The notes below the pieces were generated by a model. That model searched no databases. It was given only the letters and a program-made list of their open reading frames with translations, and was not told where the DNA came from. A DNA stretch of 64,000 bases from Sphaerolaimus hirsutus (Eukaryota > Nematoda > Chromadorea > Monhysterida > Sphaerolaimidae): contig OZ038452.1 in NCBI GenBank assembly GCA_964036195.1, positions 6,752,704-6,816,703 of the forward strand, read 5' to 3'. The position numbers and the translations under genes are program-made. Positions 1 through 12,700 of this stretch are shown here, in pieces; the first letter of the stretch is position 1, and each line of letters opens with the position of its first letter.

Positions 1-708
1 CACGAGACAAAGTCGTTAGTAAACACAATCAGAGTCAAGGTAGTAAACAATAATGAAGTAAAACAAGCAGAGTCAAGGAAGTTAAACATTCATTAAAAGC
101 TTTTGTCTATTGATTGCTTCGTTAGCTTTCATTTTCACGCGCTATTTATTAATCTAAAAGTATCTATTTGTTTCATAGATTATAAATAGAAAGGAAACAT
201 TGCGTGATTTATAAACCATGTGTCACTTCTTTCCGGATCCTGTAAAATGTCACATGTCATTCAAAATGTCAAAAATCATGTAAAATGTTTTGACAAATGT
301 AAAAGGTCCTGCAAAAAATGACAGTTTACATGACTTTTGACACTTTACATGACATTAGACATTTTACAAGGTCTGGGAGTCTTTTGCCAGACGAAACTTT
401 TGCCATTGATTCTTCAAAAACTACGTGCTAATTGCATTTTCAGTTTCATGTAGGTAGCTGATCATCCCTAAATATTGACGAGTCCAATGTCAAGATTTCT
501 ACACACAACTTACAAATACTGTTTCTCCCAACTCTACAGTACTCTACTCGATTTTCTCTCCACCAAGGCACTAACAAACTAAAAACACTAATTCTATCAA
601 AAACTCAATTCACATCAAACATCAAATCGAACATCAAACATCAAAAGTGCCGTGTCCAAGCTGGCGGCCTTCAATGGGTCCGGCTTGCACTCGGACCCCA
701 CCAGCACC
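1..708. other. Upstream region and possible 5' UTR of the GPCR gene
   Basis: No coding gene is seen. About 231-380 is a copy of the splice-ready palindromic family (CCTGTAAAATG ... CATTTTACAAGG). From about 592 to 708 the receptor frame is open without an ATG and is probably 5' untranslated. No convincing TATA box or initiator could be assigned. Confidence 0.5.
231..380. mobile_element. Splice-ready palindromic element
   Basis: CCTGTAAAATGTCACATG on the left and GACATTTTACAAGGTCTGGG on the right, with a TGTCA-rich interior. The right AG site is altered to ACAAGG. Confidence 0.7.
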
Positions 709-769
709 ATGGATAGTGGGACTGCTGGAATTGGCGGCGGCTGGATGGAGACTGTCGCCCCGCCCCCTG
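709..769 (+). CDS. GPCR exon 1 (start codon, N-terminus)
   Basis: ATG at 709 lies in CACCATGG, a near-ideal Kozak context. The exon encodes about 20 Gly-rich residues and ends in phase 1 at the donor G|GTTGAG (770). If the donor is ignored, a TGA at 772 ends the frame. The frame stays open upstream to about 592, so an earlier exon cannot be excluded, but no other upstream in-frame ATG exists there. Confidence 0.7.
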
Positions 770-3700
770 GTTGAGTTCGGGTTTGAGTGGTTTTGGCTGT
801 TTTGAAGTTTTTGGGTGAATAGTTGAATGAGATTGGATGAGTTCTGCAGTTTTTCATTCTTTGGGTGAAAAAGTGCAAAAATTGGATAATGTGTTTCTTG
901 GACAAATAATAATTAGTCTATTGGAACTGTGTAGTTATTCAAGCTGAAGTCTTTGGAATGGGTTTGGAATTCTTGAATAATACACTACGAATTAAGATCT
1001 TTTTTACTAATAAAATGAAACAACATTTTACATTAAAAAGAAAAAGTGCAAAACTTTCATTTCTTCGATATTCTAAGTTCTATTCTAACCACGTTTTAGT
1101 CGTGGCGTGGACGTCAAGTGGTGTTATAATCTCCTAGTATTGCCTACATTCTGGAGGGGGTGGTATTCGAGCAGGGCAACTCCTACAAGCGTAAATACAT
1201 TCTACAGTATCTCACATCCAACCCCCCTCCCCTAAGGCTTGGTGCACATCACCGCGTCCACGAGCGCGCCCAGCACCCTGCAAACCACGCTCAATGGCAC
1301 CGCGATCGAAAACGACCACACTTGTTTGGAGGACATGTCCAATTTCCAAACGTGCTGTTTTTACGACCAAATGGAGTATTTGGACATTAAAATTTGGCTC
1401 GCCGCTTTCGTGGGCAGCATCATGTCTTTGGCGAGCATTTTCGAGAACTTGCTACTGTTGTATATGTTCGCTACTAGGTGGGTGTTTGTTTTGTTGTTGT
1501 TGTTTTTTTTGTTTGTTTTTTTTTGTTTTTGTTTTTTTTGTTTTTGGGGGGGGTGTTTTTTTTGGTCTTTGCTTCTATCGAAATGCCAATTTTTTCTATT
1601 TCTTTTCTATTTTCTATTGATTTCTCCTGATGAAATTTGTGTGCATGAGAAGGCTCTCTTTGTAAACTAATTCATCCTGAAAACGGAAAATTTGCGACCT
1701 GTTTTTGAAACAATCATGTCATTTTATGACGTTTTCAAAATTTCCTCTTCTAGATGGCGGCGTTTTAGAATTGGCAAAATTCCAGCTTGTGTGAAGACAG
1801 TAGAAAACTAAATACCCCACAAACAACCCAAACATTTACAAATAACATTCGCAGGGTGCAATTTCGCACGAGCAACATGTTCTACATGATGTTCCTGGCT
1901 TTCTGCGACGTGTTCGTTTGCGCTTCATACATCTGCATAATGGGCGTGCAAGTTTTCGCTGAGTATTTTCAGGTTTGTCTATAAATTGGTGGGTATTGAG
2001 CGGAAGCGCCTGTGCAAATTGGAGATCAGGTGCCAGTCTCAGACCCTGTAAAATGTCACATGTCAGGTAAAGTGTGAATAGCATTGAAAAAATTTCAGGG
2101 AGATTTAGATTTTATAAAATCTCAGAAAATGTCAGAAAATATAAGATTTTCTCAGATTTGTATTATTATTTGTATTTGTATTTTGTATACAAGTATTTGT
2201 ATATTTGTATTTTCTGAGACTCAAATACATCACACCCACACCCATTTCCCAGGTGCTAACGTTGTACATAATGTGGCACCAGTACTTGCGGCCGATGTTC
2301 GCCGTGTCGCACATTGCAATGTCCGCGTCCGCATTTCTCATTATGATGGCCACATTTGAGAGGTTTATCACCACTGCGACTAATTTTAGCGTTCGTTTTT
2401 TTTCATAGGGGGGGGGGGGGTAATTTTATTTGGGGGGACGAGTGACGTAAAAGCACTGAACGGTAGTATTGATGGAATGATACCAGGATACTGGGGGTAC
2501 AACGCCATCGTAGTTTTCCTGGCACGGCGCCATTTCAAAACGGAGCCAACATTGGCGCCATCTATTTACCGTATTTCCTCGAAATACCCCCCGGGGGGTG
2601 ATTGTTTCATAGTGGTCCCGAGAGGGGGGGGGGGGTTAAACGAGGGGGGGGGTATTTCGAGGGGGGGGGGGTTATTATTTCACAAGAAAATTTTTGAAAA
2701 CCAAGTACGAAATTGTCGTCTGAAACGTACGCAGACGTCGAAAAATGCAACAAAAACTGCCATTTATAAGGTTCTGTCGACTAATATTAGTACATAGATG
2801 GTATAAACACTGTTCTAACGTGATTCCGACATTGTTTTAACGTGTGTTCTGCACTACGCAGAACATAAACTGCCGTATTTGTCATGTACGTTCTCTTTAC
2901 ACTCAATTTGGGGGGGGGGTATTTCGAGGGGGGGGTGATTGTTTCATAGTGGTCTCGAGAGGGGGGGGGGGTCAAACGAGGGGGGGGGGTATTTCAAGGG
3001 GGGGTATTTCGAGGAAATACGGTATCTCTGGAGTCTGGCGCCTAGCGCCATTTTTTGAATTGTACCCTTGGCGCTTCGCGCCATTCTTTCCGGCGCTTTT
3101 CCGAAACTAGAGTATATAGTGCAAGGAAAGTTTCCAAAAACTATTTACCTAATTTAATTAAATTAAAGAGTGTGTTTCATAAAAAAATAGTTTTCCACGA
3201 ACAACGCTTTTCAAATATCGAGTGAAACCTCTCATTTTTCTACCTAGTCTTTATAACGTCTCAAATTCCAAGTTAAAAAAATCTACAATATACCCAGTGG
3301 AATTATTCGGGGTAATACGGTACCATATTCCCCGCACCCAATCACAATCCAACTATTTTCCCGTACAGCGGATGCAAAATTGGCTCAAAGAGCACCGGCA
3401 ACTTTTGGCCATAATCGCCTGTTTGGCGGGCGTTTTCTGCAAGGGAACTGTGTATTTGGAGATTAAGGTCATATGGAAGCCGTGGTGTGATGTGCGTTTG
3501 TGGGGGGGGGGTAGTTTTTTGCCCGACATGTTTTTTTCGGGTTGCCCGATTGATTGTACCGGGAAATGTGTTGTCTGTGGCCAGTCATAGTACCACTTTT
3601 TGTCACTTGCGAAATACCAACAATCAAAACGACGTGTCTAGCCAATTCAATGTCATCAGATGACTTGTAATGGAAAAAGCGCCATGGCGCTTTGTCGAAA

Positions 3701-6700
3701 CACCAAGCGCCAAAGGCGCCAGAGCATAATGGCGCCAAGCGACAGAAGCGCCATGGGGGCAGTCCCAAGCCCTGTAAAGTGTAAAGTAAACTGTCAAATG
3801 TTAAGTCAAATGCAAAGTGAAGTGTCAATCAAAACAAAAAAGAAAAGATTTTATTACTGAACTTTGCATGACAATTGACAGTTTACTTTGCATTTGACTT
3901 TACATTTGACATTTGACTTTGCATTTGACTTTACATTTGACACTTTACTTTACACTTTACAGGGCTTGGGACTGCCACCTGGCGTTGTTCCTTTGGCGCT
4001 AGCGCCAAGCGCCATGACGCTTTTCCATCACTACGGATGACATAACTTCTATTTTCCAAAAAAAACTGCTTAAAAAGTTTCGAAATTTTTTTAAATAACT
4101 TTCCAGGGATTTATGTCGGTTCTACCGGGTGGTTCAGAAATAAACGGCCTACCATATTACTCATTATGGAAATTCTGGTTCAGAAATATCAGCACTGTAA
4201 TAGCGCCATTTTTTACACTCGCTTGCTGCAATACAGCCATTGTTATAGCACTTAAAAGACAGAATAAACAATCTATGAGAACTATGATGCTGTCTATGGC
4301 TGTTGGGAAGTGAGTTTTTGGACTGAGTTTTCCGTTTTTCGCGTCACACAAGTTGACATTGGGTATTTATTCAACTGCATTCAATGTCAACTCAGAAATA
4401 AGTTGACGGCTTGCAGAACCATGTTCAACTACCCATGCTGCTATATCTCAAATCAAAGTGAATCAATAAATAAATCTGAATTTACATTACCAGTTCAATA
4501 ACACTCACTGTCGATTAGTGTGCGTAGCGCCATCGCCTCTAAACACACTAGTTGTCCATTGGTCAGCGGTCAACTGGAAAATTTATTTCGTAAAATATTT
4601 AATTCAGAGTAATGCATAATCTTTTAACACGTCTTAAAAAGCGTTTTGTGAACTGATGCACGTTTAAGACAAATATTTAGTTGACCGCTGGCCAACGGTC
4701 AACTTGTATTGCAGAGCATGCAATGGCGTATTTATAATGCTTTATTTTCGCCTAAATCACACCTGCAAATCTAACGTCGAAACACTTGGAGTTTTTTATG
4801 GAAATACCCAGTTATCATCCGTCTTCTGCACTGGCCGTTATGGATCATACTATCGTATCTCTTCTATTAGAATGGCGTAACTTGACTTGAACTATCTGGC
4901 AATAGTTGCATTGCATTATGTTCATATATTATAGTATTTACTCAAATGTATTTTTGGCGCTGTTCCAGTTTTTTTTCGACATGCCATTCACTTTCAGAAC
5001 CCTGCCAAATATATTATTTCAGAAAATTTCTCAAAATAGATTTATTTTCAAATTTCTCCGATATTATAAAAATTTCGTTATATTATTTAATATAAAAATC
5101 TAAATCTTATGTTTGTTTTATTTTGTGGTATTTTTTAAACTCTCAAAAATACTACAAAGAATATAATTAATTCTCGCTCTGTGGAAAATCCTGGAAAAAA
5201 AGTTACATCTTCTGATATTTTTTAAATACAAATCTCCCAGAAATTTTATAATTGCTATATGGGATATGGTAGATTTGATTGTGTGCGGCCGGTGGTGTAT
5301 GCCATTCTATTAGAAAAAACATGGCTCAGAATTTTTATGATTAATTCTCCCATTTTTAGCTGCCCGCTGCCGCCCAAAATTAGCACAGTGTCGCGAATAT
5401 CGAACCTAACTGCGCTTTCTCAAAATGGGTCAGCCATAAACATATTTTAGATCGCACTACTAGCTTTCTGGCCACCAGTGAAAAAGTATATACTACCGTA
5501 CTTCCTCGATTAAATTTCCATTGGATATCCCACATTCGATTAATCCTCTCCATGTTTATTCGGACCTGTGATTTATGTCTTGTGAAGACAATATCCCTCG
5601 ATTTATCCAACATCAAATTGGCTGTCAAAAATATACCCGAGTAGCTATTCAGAGGAAATACGGTAGATATGGCTAGTCAATTTATTTTTTTACCAGTTGA
5701 GCTTCAGAATATTTTACAATTTATAGCTTAAAATTCAGTTAAAGGCAGAAGTTGTAAATCTTTGGTTGATCTATGGCGTTACACCAATGGTTTCCGTTGC
5801 AATTATTGATATTGTCATGCGTTTATTATATTTACAGCGATACACACTTGGCCACGGCGCTTTTCATGTAGTTGGCGTCATGCCAAGCACCATTGCCGCC
5901 GCGGTAGGTTGCCTCCAGGTGCCAGTTCCGCAAAATGAGAAGTGAGAAGTGAAATGGCAAAGGCGAAGTAAAAGCGCAAAGGCCAAGTGAAATGGCAAGT
6001 GGATTGAGAAGGAAATTGGCAAAAGAGAATAGGGAAATTACTTTTTATTTATTTATTTTTTACTTAGCTTTTGCCAATTCACTTGCTCTTTTCACTTCGC
6101 CTTTGCCATTTCACGTGTCACTTCTCATTTTTCGGTGTAGCGCCAGTATGCTTTTTTCTGTGGCGTAGCGTAGCACCACGCCCCACGGTGTTCATGGCGC
6201 TAGGTGCTATATTGCAGCACTCCGTCAATAGGCACAACGGCACACAAGGCACAGTTAACTAGGCACAACGTCAAGTGAAAACTTTCAATGTTTCATATCA
6301 GAATATTTGACAGACTGGGTACATTTGGGTACCTGAATGTCGATATTTAGCCTACCATCACTCAACATTCTTATTTTATTTTTTCTCGTATTTTCATGGT
6401 TACGCATAGGGCACGTGCTAATGGGAGATCTGGGAAATGACCTTAATCAATGCCAATCCCAGATCTCTCATTTGCGCCAGAAAAAGTTAAATCTCGTATT
6501 TACACATATAAAACGGCACATGCAGAATGGTTAAGGCTGAAAATCTCGATGAAGGTATGGCAAAAATCAGGTAATTGTGTGGTCTCAAAATATAACTTTT
6601 TTCTAATACGAATTTACCTTGGATGGAATCTACTAAATCTGAATGTAAATTTGGGAGAAATGCTGAAACCTTTGTCCAGAAAAACACCATTAAAAAGCAA

Positions 6701-9700
6701 GACTTTGCCGTGAAATTCAACATTATTTATCAATAAAAAACGCTAAAGCCGTCTACGCGCATTTTTTATACTTTATTTGATACCTGAACAAAACAATCTC
6801 TCAATGTAAAATAAATAATACTTTATGGAACTGAAACCTTGGGAATTTGTCGATATCAGGTGTGCACAAACAAGTAATCCTGAAAATGTCAAAAAATTAA
6901 ATACCGTATTTCCTCGAAATACCCCCGGGGGTTTATTGTTTCAGAGTGAGAATTTTGAGAGAAAAACGTGAAAAATGCAACAATAACCACCATTTTTAAG
7001 TTTTTACAGCCTTATATAAGGAATGTAGATGGTATAAACGATGTTCTAACGTAACACAGTAAGTGTTTTGAACGTCTGTTATGCATTTCCCGGACCACAA
7101 ATCCATAGTGCCCATTTTGAGGGGGGGGGGGTATTTCGAGGAAATACGGTATATTATTTCTAAGATTTATAGCGTTTTTAAGCGTACGCGACCGAAGTTG
7201 TTAACGGAAATTTCCAAAGCTGATAAGTCTATTTTAAGCACATTTCAGTTTACCGGATTGTATACGAATCTCCGCAGCAGTAGCTAACTGGAACCATACT
7301 GGAAAACTTTCTTTGTGTTTGAAACAGATTGAAAAGCTTTGGACAACTCAGCTGTCAACTAGTTCCCTTGTATCCTTTATCACACATAAAGAATTAACCT
7401 TTTCCATGCCAAAAATTCACAATTAACAATTGAGTACATTTTCGGCAACTGCGAATTGGTCCCACACTTTAGATACCTGCTGAACACCATCATGCGTTTG
7501 GTCCCAGACGACGTTCGTATAAGGGCGGAAAAGTCAAAAGATGAACAATATAGAAAACGGACTATGGAATGGTCGGATATTAATTTTAGGGATTTGCACC
7601 TTTTTTGCATCCTCCAGACGTTCTAGGGAATGAAAATGTGTTAAATTTGGAGACTGTTTCCGAATTTCGGAAGCTGCCTGCGGTCTGCTAACTAGTGATG
7701 GAAAAGCGCCATGGCGCTGGCGCCTGGCGCTAGCGCCAAAGCAAAAAGCGCCATGGCGCTTTTGGCGCTTGGCGCTAAAACGCTCTGGCGCCATTGGCGC
7801 TTGGCGCTGGGGTTTGAGAAAGCGCCATGGCGCTTTTGGCGCTTGGCGCCATTTTCTGGTGGCGCTATTGGCGCCTGGCGCCGGCATTTTAAATGGCGCC
7901 AAAAAAGCGCCAACCATTTTAATAAAAAATTGTTATAATACGGTGAAATCGACACTGCAGTTGATCAATTTTAGGCAACTGAATAAATATTGATGAATAC
8001 CGTATTACCTCGAAATACCCCCATGGGGGTTTATTATTTCGCCAGCAAAATTTGAGGGGGGGTTAATTCGAGGGGGGGGTTTATTCAAGGGGGGTTTTTT
8101 ATTATTTCGCCAGAAAATTTCGTGGAATTCGTAGTAAAGAATACGCTATTTCTTACACAAAAACGGTAATAAATGTGAGAATATAGGTTATATTGGGGCT
8201 ATAGATGTACATCTGTACACAAATGAGCGTATAAGAGTAGCTGTGATGCAAATAAGTAGTAATAAATACATCATGTACATTGCATACATGATGTACATCA
8301 TTCCGGAGGGGGGGTATTTCGAGGGGGGGGGGTTTATTATTTCCCCAGCCCATTTTGAGGGGGGTTAATTCGAGGGGGGGATAATTCGAGGTAATACGGT
8401 ATTAGGGTTAGGGTTCAAACGGGATTGACTTTTCGGGATCGGGATCGGGATTCACTTTTTGAGATTTCGGGATCGGGATCGGGATCGGGATTGGGGTTTT
8501 GGGATCGGGATTGGTATTTTTGAGATTTCGGGATCAGGATCGGGATCGGGATTGGGGTTTCGGGATCGGGATCGGGATCGGGACTGGTAAATCCCGGAAT
8601 TTCACGGGATCCGGGATCGGGATCGGGATCCCGTTTGAACCCTAATCGGGATCGGGATTGGTTTTTTGAGATTTCGGGATCGGGATCGGGATTGGCCGGG
8701 ATTGGGGTCACGGGATCGGGATCGGGATTGGGATAGGCATTTTTCCGGGATTGGGATTGGGTTCTAGGGATAGAGATTTTGGCCATTTTTCTGGCATTCA
8801 CAGTTGTTCATAAAGGTCTCAAAACACTGTTGGATGCCAGAAAAGTGGCATAAAATTGACGCTGGGGGATTGCATCCACTTTTTTGCATGCAAAAACGTC
8901 ATTATTTCACTTTTTATGATTTCCACTAATTTTTCCGGGATCGGGATCCCGGACTTGGGAGTTTCTCGGGATCGGGATCGGGATTTGAAAACTTTTGGGA
9001 TCGGGATCGGGATTGGTATTTTTGAGATTTCGGGATCGGGATCGGGATCGGGGTTTCGGGATCGGGATCGGGACTGGTAAATCCCGGAATTTCACGGGAT
9101 CCGGGATTGGGATCGGGATCCCGTTTGAACCCTAATTAGGGTAGACTTTATATAAATAGATGTGAACATCAAATAAAAGCAGAGGTGTTAAAATCGCGGT
9201 AAATCCCCTTTTATGCTTTGCTCCCAATTCTTTCTTGCAGTCTAAATCAGGGGTTCAGTCTGGCGGGGGTTGGAGGGGGGTGGGTGGTGGTTACCCCCCA
9301 ACAAACGCTCCGGCTATCTATCTATCCCCGGTGCCGCTCAACTATCTATCTAACCTGAGGCTAAATTTTAGGCTACTATCGCTCGAACCACCCAGCCCCC
9401 CCCCCAAATCGACCAGATATATATCTCTCCAGAGCGGTTGATTAAGAAATTTTGCCCCGATTTAGTGGTTGTTTGAATGGGCAAAAGTTGAATAGACTAC
9501 TATGACTTCAACGGTACGTCACTCACAGTTAAGCACTCATTTTTCTACCATCAAATTGTAGAACAAATTTTTTGGCGCTGGCGCTATTGGCGCTTGGCGC
9601 CATCACCCTCTGGCGCCATTGGCGCTTGGCGCTGAGGTTCAGAAAAGCGCCATGGCGCTTTTGGCGCTTGGCGCTATTTTGCTCTGGCGCCATTGGCGCC

Positions 9701-12700
9701 TGGCGCCGGGGTCAGAAAAGCGCCATGGCGCTTTTGGCGCTTGGCGCCGAAAGCCTGGCGCTTTTTCCATCACTACTGCTAACTATGCTATTTTTGTGTA
9801 GGGAGATTTGTGTTTGGGTATTGCACACGTTATGGACCAAAGTTGTCAATTCATTTGAATGGGATGAAAAGGGTAAAATGACATTTTCTGGAAAATTCTG
9901 CAGAAAACAATAAAAATACATAATATTTAGGTATAGGTAATAAAAATAAAATCCTATCAAAAGCATATAGAAAATAAGCATATAATGTGCATATAGTAGA
10001 ATTCATGAAATACAATAAACCCAGTAATATACCTCTATCCATCATAACGCATGTCATACCCTTTTATTATTTTGATCATGAAATCAACTGAGTGTGCATC
10101 ATGCAACTAAACACAAATCAATTAATTGAATGGGTGTCGTGACGGTGAGATTTCGTTGAGAATTTTTTTCATAAACCATAAAAATTGGAGTCATGCCAAA
10201 TGCTTTGGGGGGTGCTTTTGTTCTGTTATGATTTGGAACTTCATCGGCTTGTGTGCACGATTCTAAGTTTGTATGCTAAATAGCTCTTATTTACATTTGC
10301 AAATATAAAACTGGCATTGCAAAATTGTAACTAGGTAGTCATGGTTGGATGTTTTATCCATTCATTTTATCCATTTTACGACTTATATTTACATTTATTG
10401 GCCAAAAACTGCGGCATATTTACTTTCGGTTCTAATGATTTGGTTCCAGTATTTTTGTTGTCATATCTTACGGTTTGTTCGATTCCGTTCAGTTAGACGA
10501 ATGGTAAATGTTTTTCTGCGGGACCGATACACATATACCCTTATTAAATGGACCCGTATAATTGGAACCCAACGTAAATTAAATCTAAAAATCATGAAAA
10601 TGAAACCCTGTCTTTGCGCCGATTACACACTCTTGCACACACAGTTTTCCATTGCAAATGTTTCGGCTGTCGGAACTTTCGAAGCCTGCTTACTGTAGCC
10701 ATAGGAAATTCATTTACAATATTGGTATAAATATTTATTTATGTATATACCACGTAGACAAAATAGACATTGATGCCCCACAAACCAGTTCCATCGCTAG
10801 TTGGAAAATTCCTCCAAAATTAAACAAATATTATTTAGTTCGGTTGATATTTACGTTCATTTAAACCCAGTACATTTAGTAGCCGAACCCAATCGTTTCC
10901 CAAACCCGCATATCAATCAATCAAGCCCCATCCACACAAACCATCCACAAACTAGTCGGGTCAAAAGTGCCCGACAAGTGCCCGACAAGTGCCCGACACC
11001 CGACAAGTGTCCCGCCACTCAGGGTGGCTCGTCACGCGGCCATAGCCGTCGGTCGGGCGACCCGAGCGCTCAGCGTCAGCATGCATCAGCCCGACGTCGG
11101 GCACGCTGGGCAACATCGCAATGGGGCCGCTTTGAATGGCTCTGTCGGGCGGCCCTTTTTGCCCGCCGCCGGGTGCGCGTCCCACTTTTGCACTTGGTTT
11201 TTGGGCTTAATTGTGGAGGTTTTGTTTTTTTTGTGCGTGACACTTAGCGGCTAGTGGCTAATTTCAGTTTGTGTTTTGCATCGTGGTTTGGATTTGTGTC
11301 GTTCGTTGTGACTGTTAAATTTACACTGAACCTACCGTGTTGTGCAACGTACGCGGTGCAATGCAATTATTTGACGGTAACCCTCATTTCATGTGTTGAA
11401 ATTTTTTGACCCGACAAGTTTTTTCGGGTAATCACCAGGCATCATTCAACACTTCACAATTCGAAAAATTGCTTCTCTGTATTTGTTAGTTGTTCGAATT
11501 TATAAAAAATATATTTGTATTTGTTTGAAAAGTCGATAACGAAAAATCTGAAAGTTACAGTAATTCGATCCACAGTAATTCTATTCACCGTATAAGAAAT
11601 TTCAAACAGCATATCGACATTAGATACCGTATTTCCTCGAAATACCCCCGGGGGGTTTATTGTTTCAGAGTGAGAATTTTGAGGGGGGGTTAAACGAGGG
11701 GGGGGGTATTTCGAGGGGGGGGTTTATTATTTCGCCAGAAATTTTTTGAAAACCAAGTACTAAATTGTCGTCTGAAACGTACGCAGACGTCGAAAATGCA
11801 ACAAAAATCGCCATTTATAAGACTCTAAAGACTTGTATAAGTGTGTAGACGTATAATCACTGTTCTCACACAACAGAGTCGTCGTTTTTAACGTGTGTTT
11901 TGCATTACCCAGATGACAAACCGCAGCCTTTGTCATTTACGTTCTCTATACACTAAATTTGGGGGGGGGTATTTCGAGGGGGGGGTTTAAAAGTTCATAG
12001 TGTCCATTTTGAGGGGGGGTATTTCGAGGAAATACGGTAGCTTGATTTTGCCCTGCACTTTGACCAAATGGTCATATATGCAATAAATTGTATGACAAAC
12101 TGCAATTGCTTGCAATTTTATGTATATACCGAAATTAGGTTTTTATTTTATTTGTTGTTTTACCCACCCACGTGCATAACTATTAACCCTAGTGTTCCAA
12201 TAAAAGTAACCCCACCCGCAAATCGATGTTCACCTAACACATTAGCACACATATAACACCTCATGTAAATCGGTTTTCGTGTGCAAATGGGAGATTTGTG
12301 GGTGCAAAATACTCTCATTTGACTACAAGCATCGGCTATTTTATCCCCCATTTGACTTGCAAATCGATTTGCACAAGCATTCACTAACTTTCACCCTCAT
12401 TTGTGTTTTAAGATTTGCACAATTTCTTTTAGTTGCGGGGTGGCTTGGCTGCGGCGCGAAATTTTATTTACCCGACGAGCTTTTTTTGGGCAACGACCCG
12501 ATTTGAAATTAATTAAAACCGTCACGGATTGATGTTACTCTGGGGCGCAAGTGGATAAGTGACAACAAAAGTAGTCAGTTGTGAGTAAAGTGACAAATGG
12601 AATTGGGAAGGACAAGTAAATTTTTGGATATGAAAGTACCTGTCACTTATAACTTGCGAAAAAAAACCCTGAACTACATTACGTCGAGTAGCAAAAAATT

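Larger units (their letters stand above)
7693..9775. mobile_element. hAT-like element, GGCGCC family, with two nested insertions
   Basis: Starts TAGTGATGGAAAAGCGCC and ends GGCGCTTTTTCCATCACTA, flanked by the 8-bp duplication CTGCTAAC (7685-7692 and 9776-9783). The arms consist of alternating GGCGCTTTTGGCGCTTGGCG motifs and CCATGG. Inside lie the element at 7998-8401 and the GGGATC element at 8409-9134. No transposase is present. Confidence 0.88.

Noticed and set aside
2637-2670. Long G-runs as G-quadruplex regulatory elements
   Set aside because: They are the subterminal parts of the TACCGTATTTCCTCG MITEs and recur in each copy; no independent evidence of regulation.
7711-7993. Open frames of Ala, Leu and Gly repeats in GGCGCC arrays (also at 9572, 15359 and 44180)
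   Set aside because: They are products of short tandem motifs, open in several frames and both strands.
8401-8416. TTAGGGTTAGGGTT resembling telomere repeat
   Set aside because: It is the ATTAGGGT target duplication next to the TAGGGTT end of a hAT-like element, not a telomeric array.
10345-11254. Frames of 70-148 codons in the long GPCR intron
   Set aside because: No homology pattern, no matching phases, and the strongest part is the unexplained GC-rich block.
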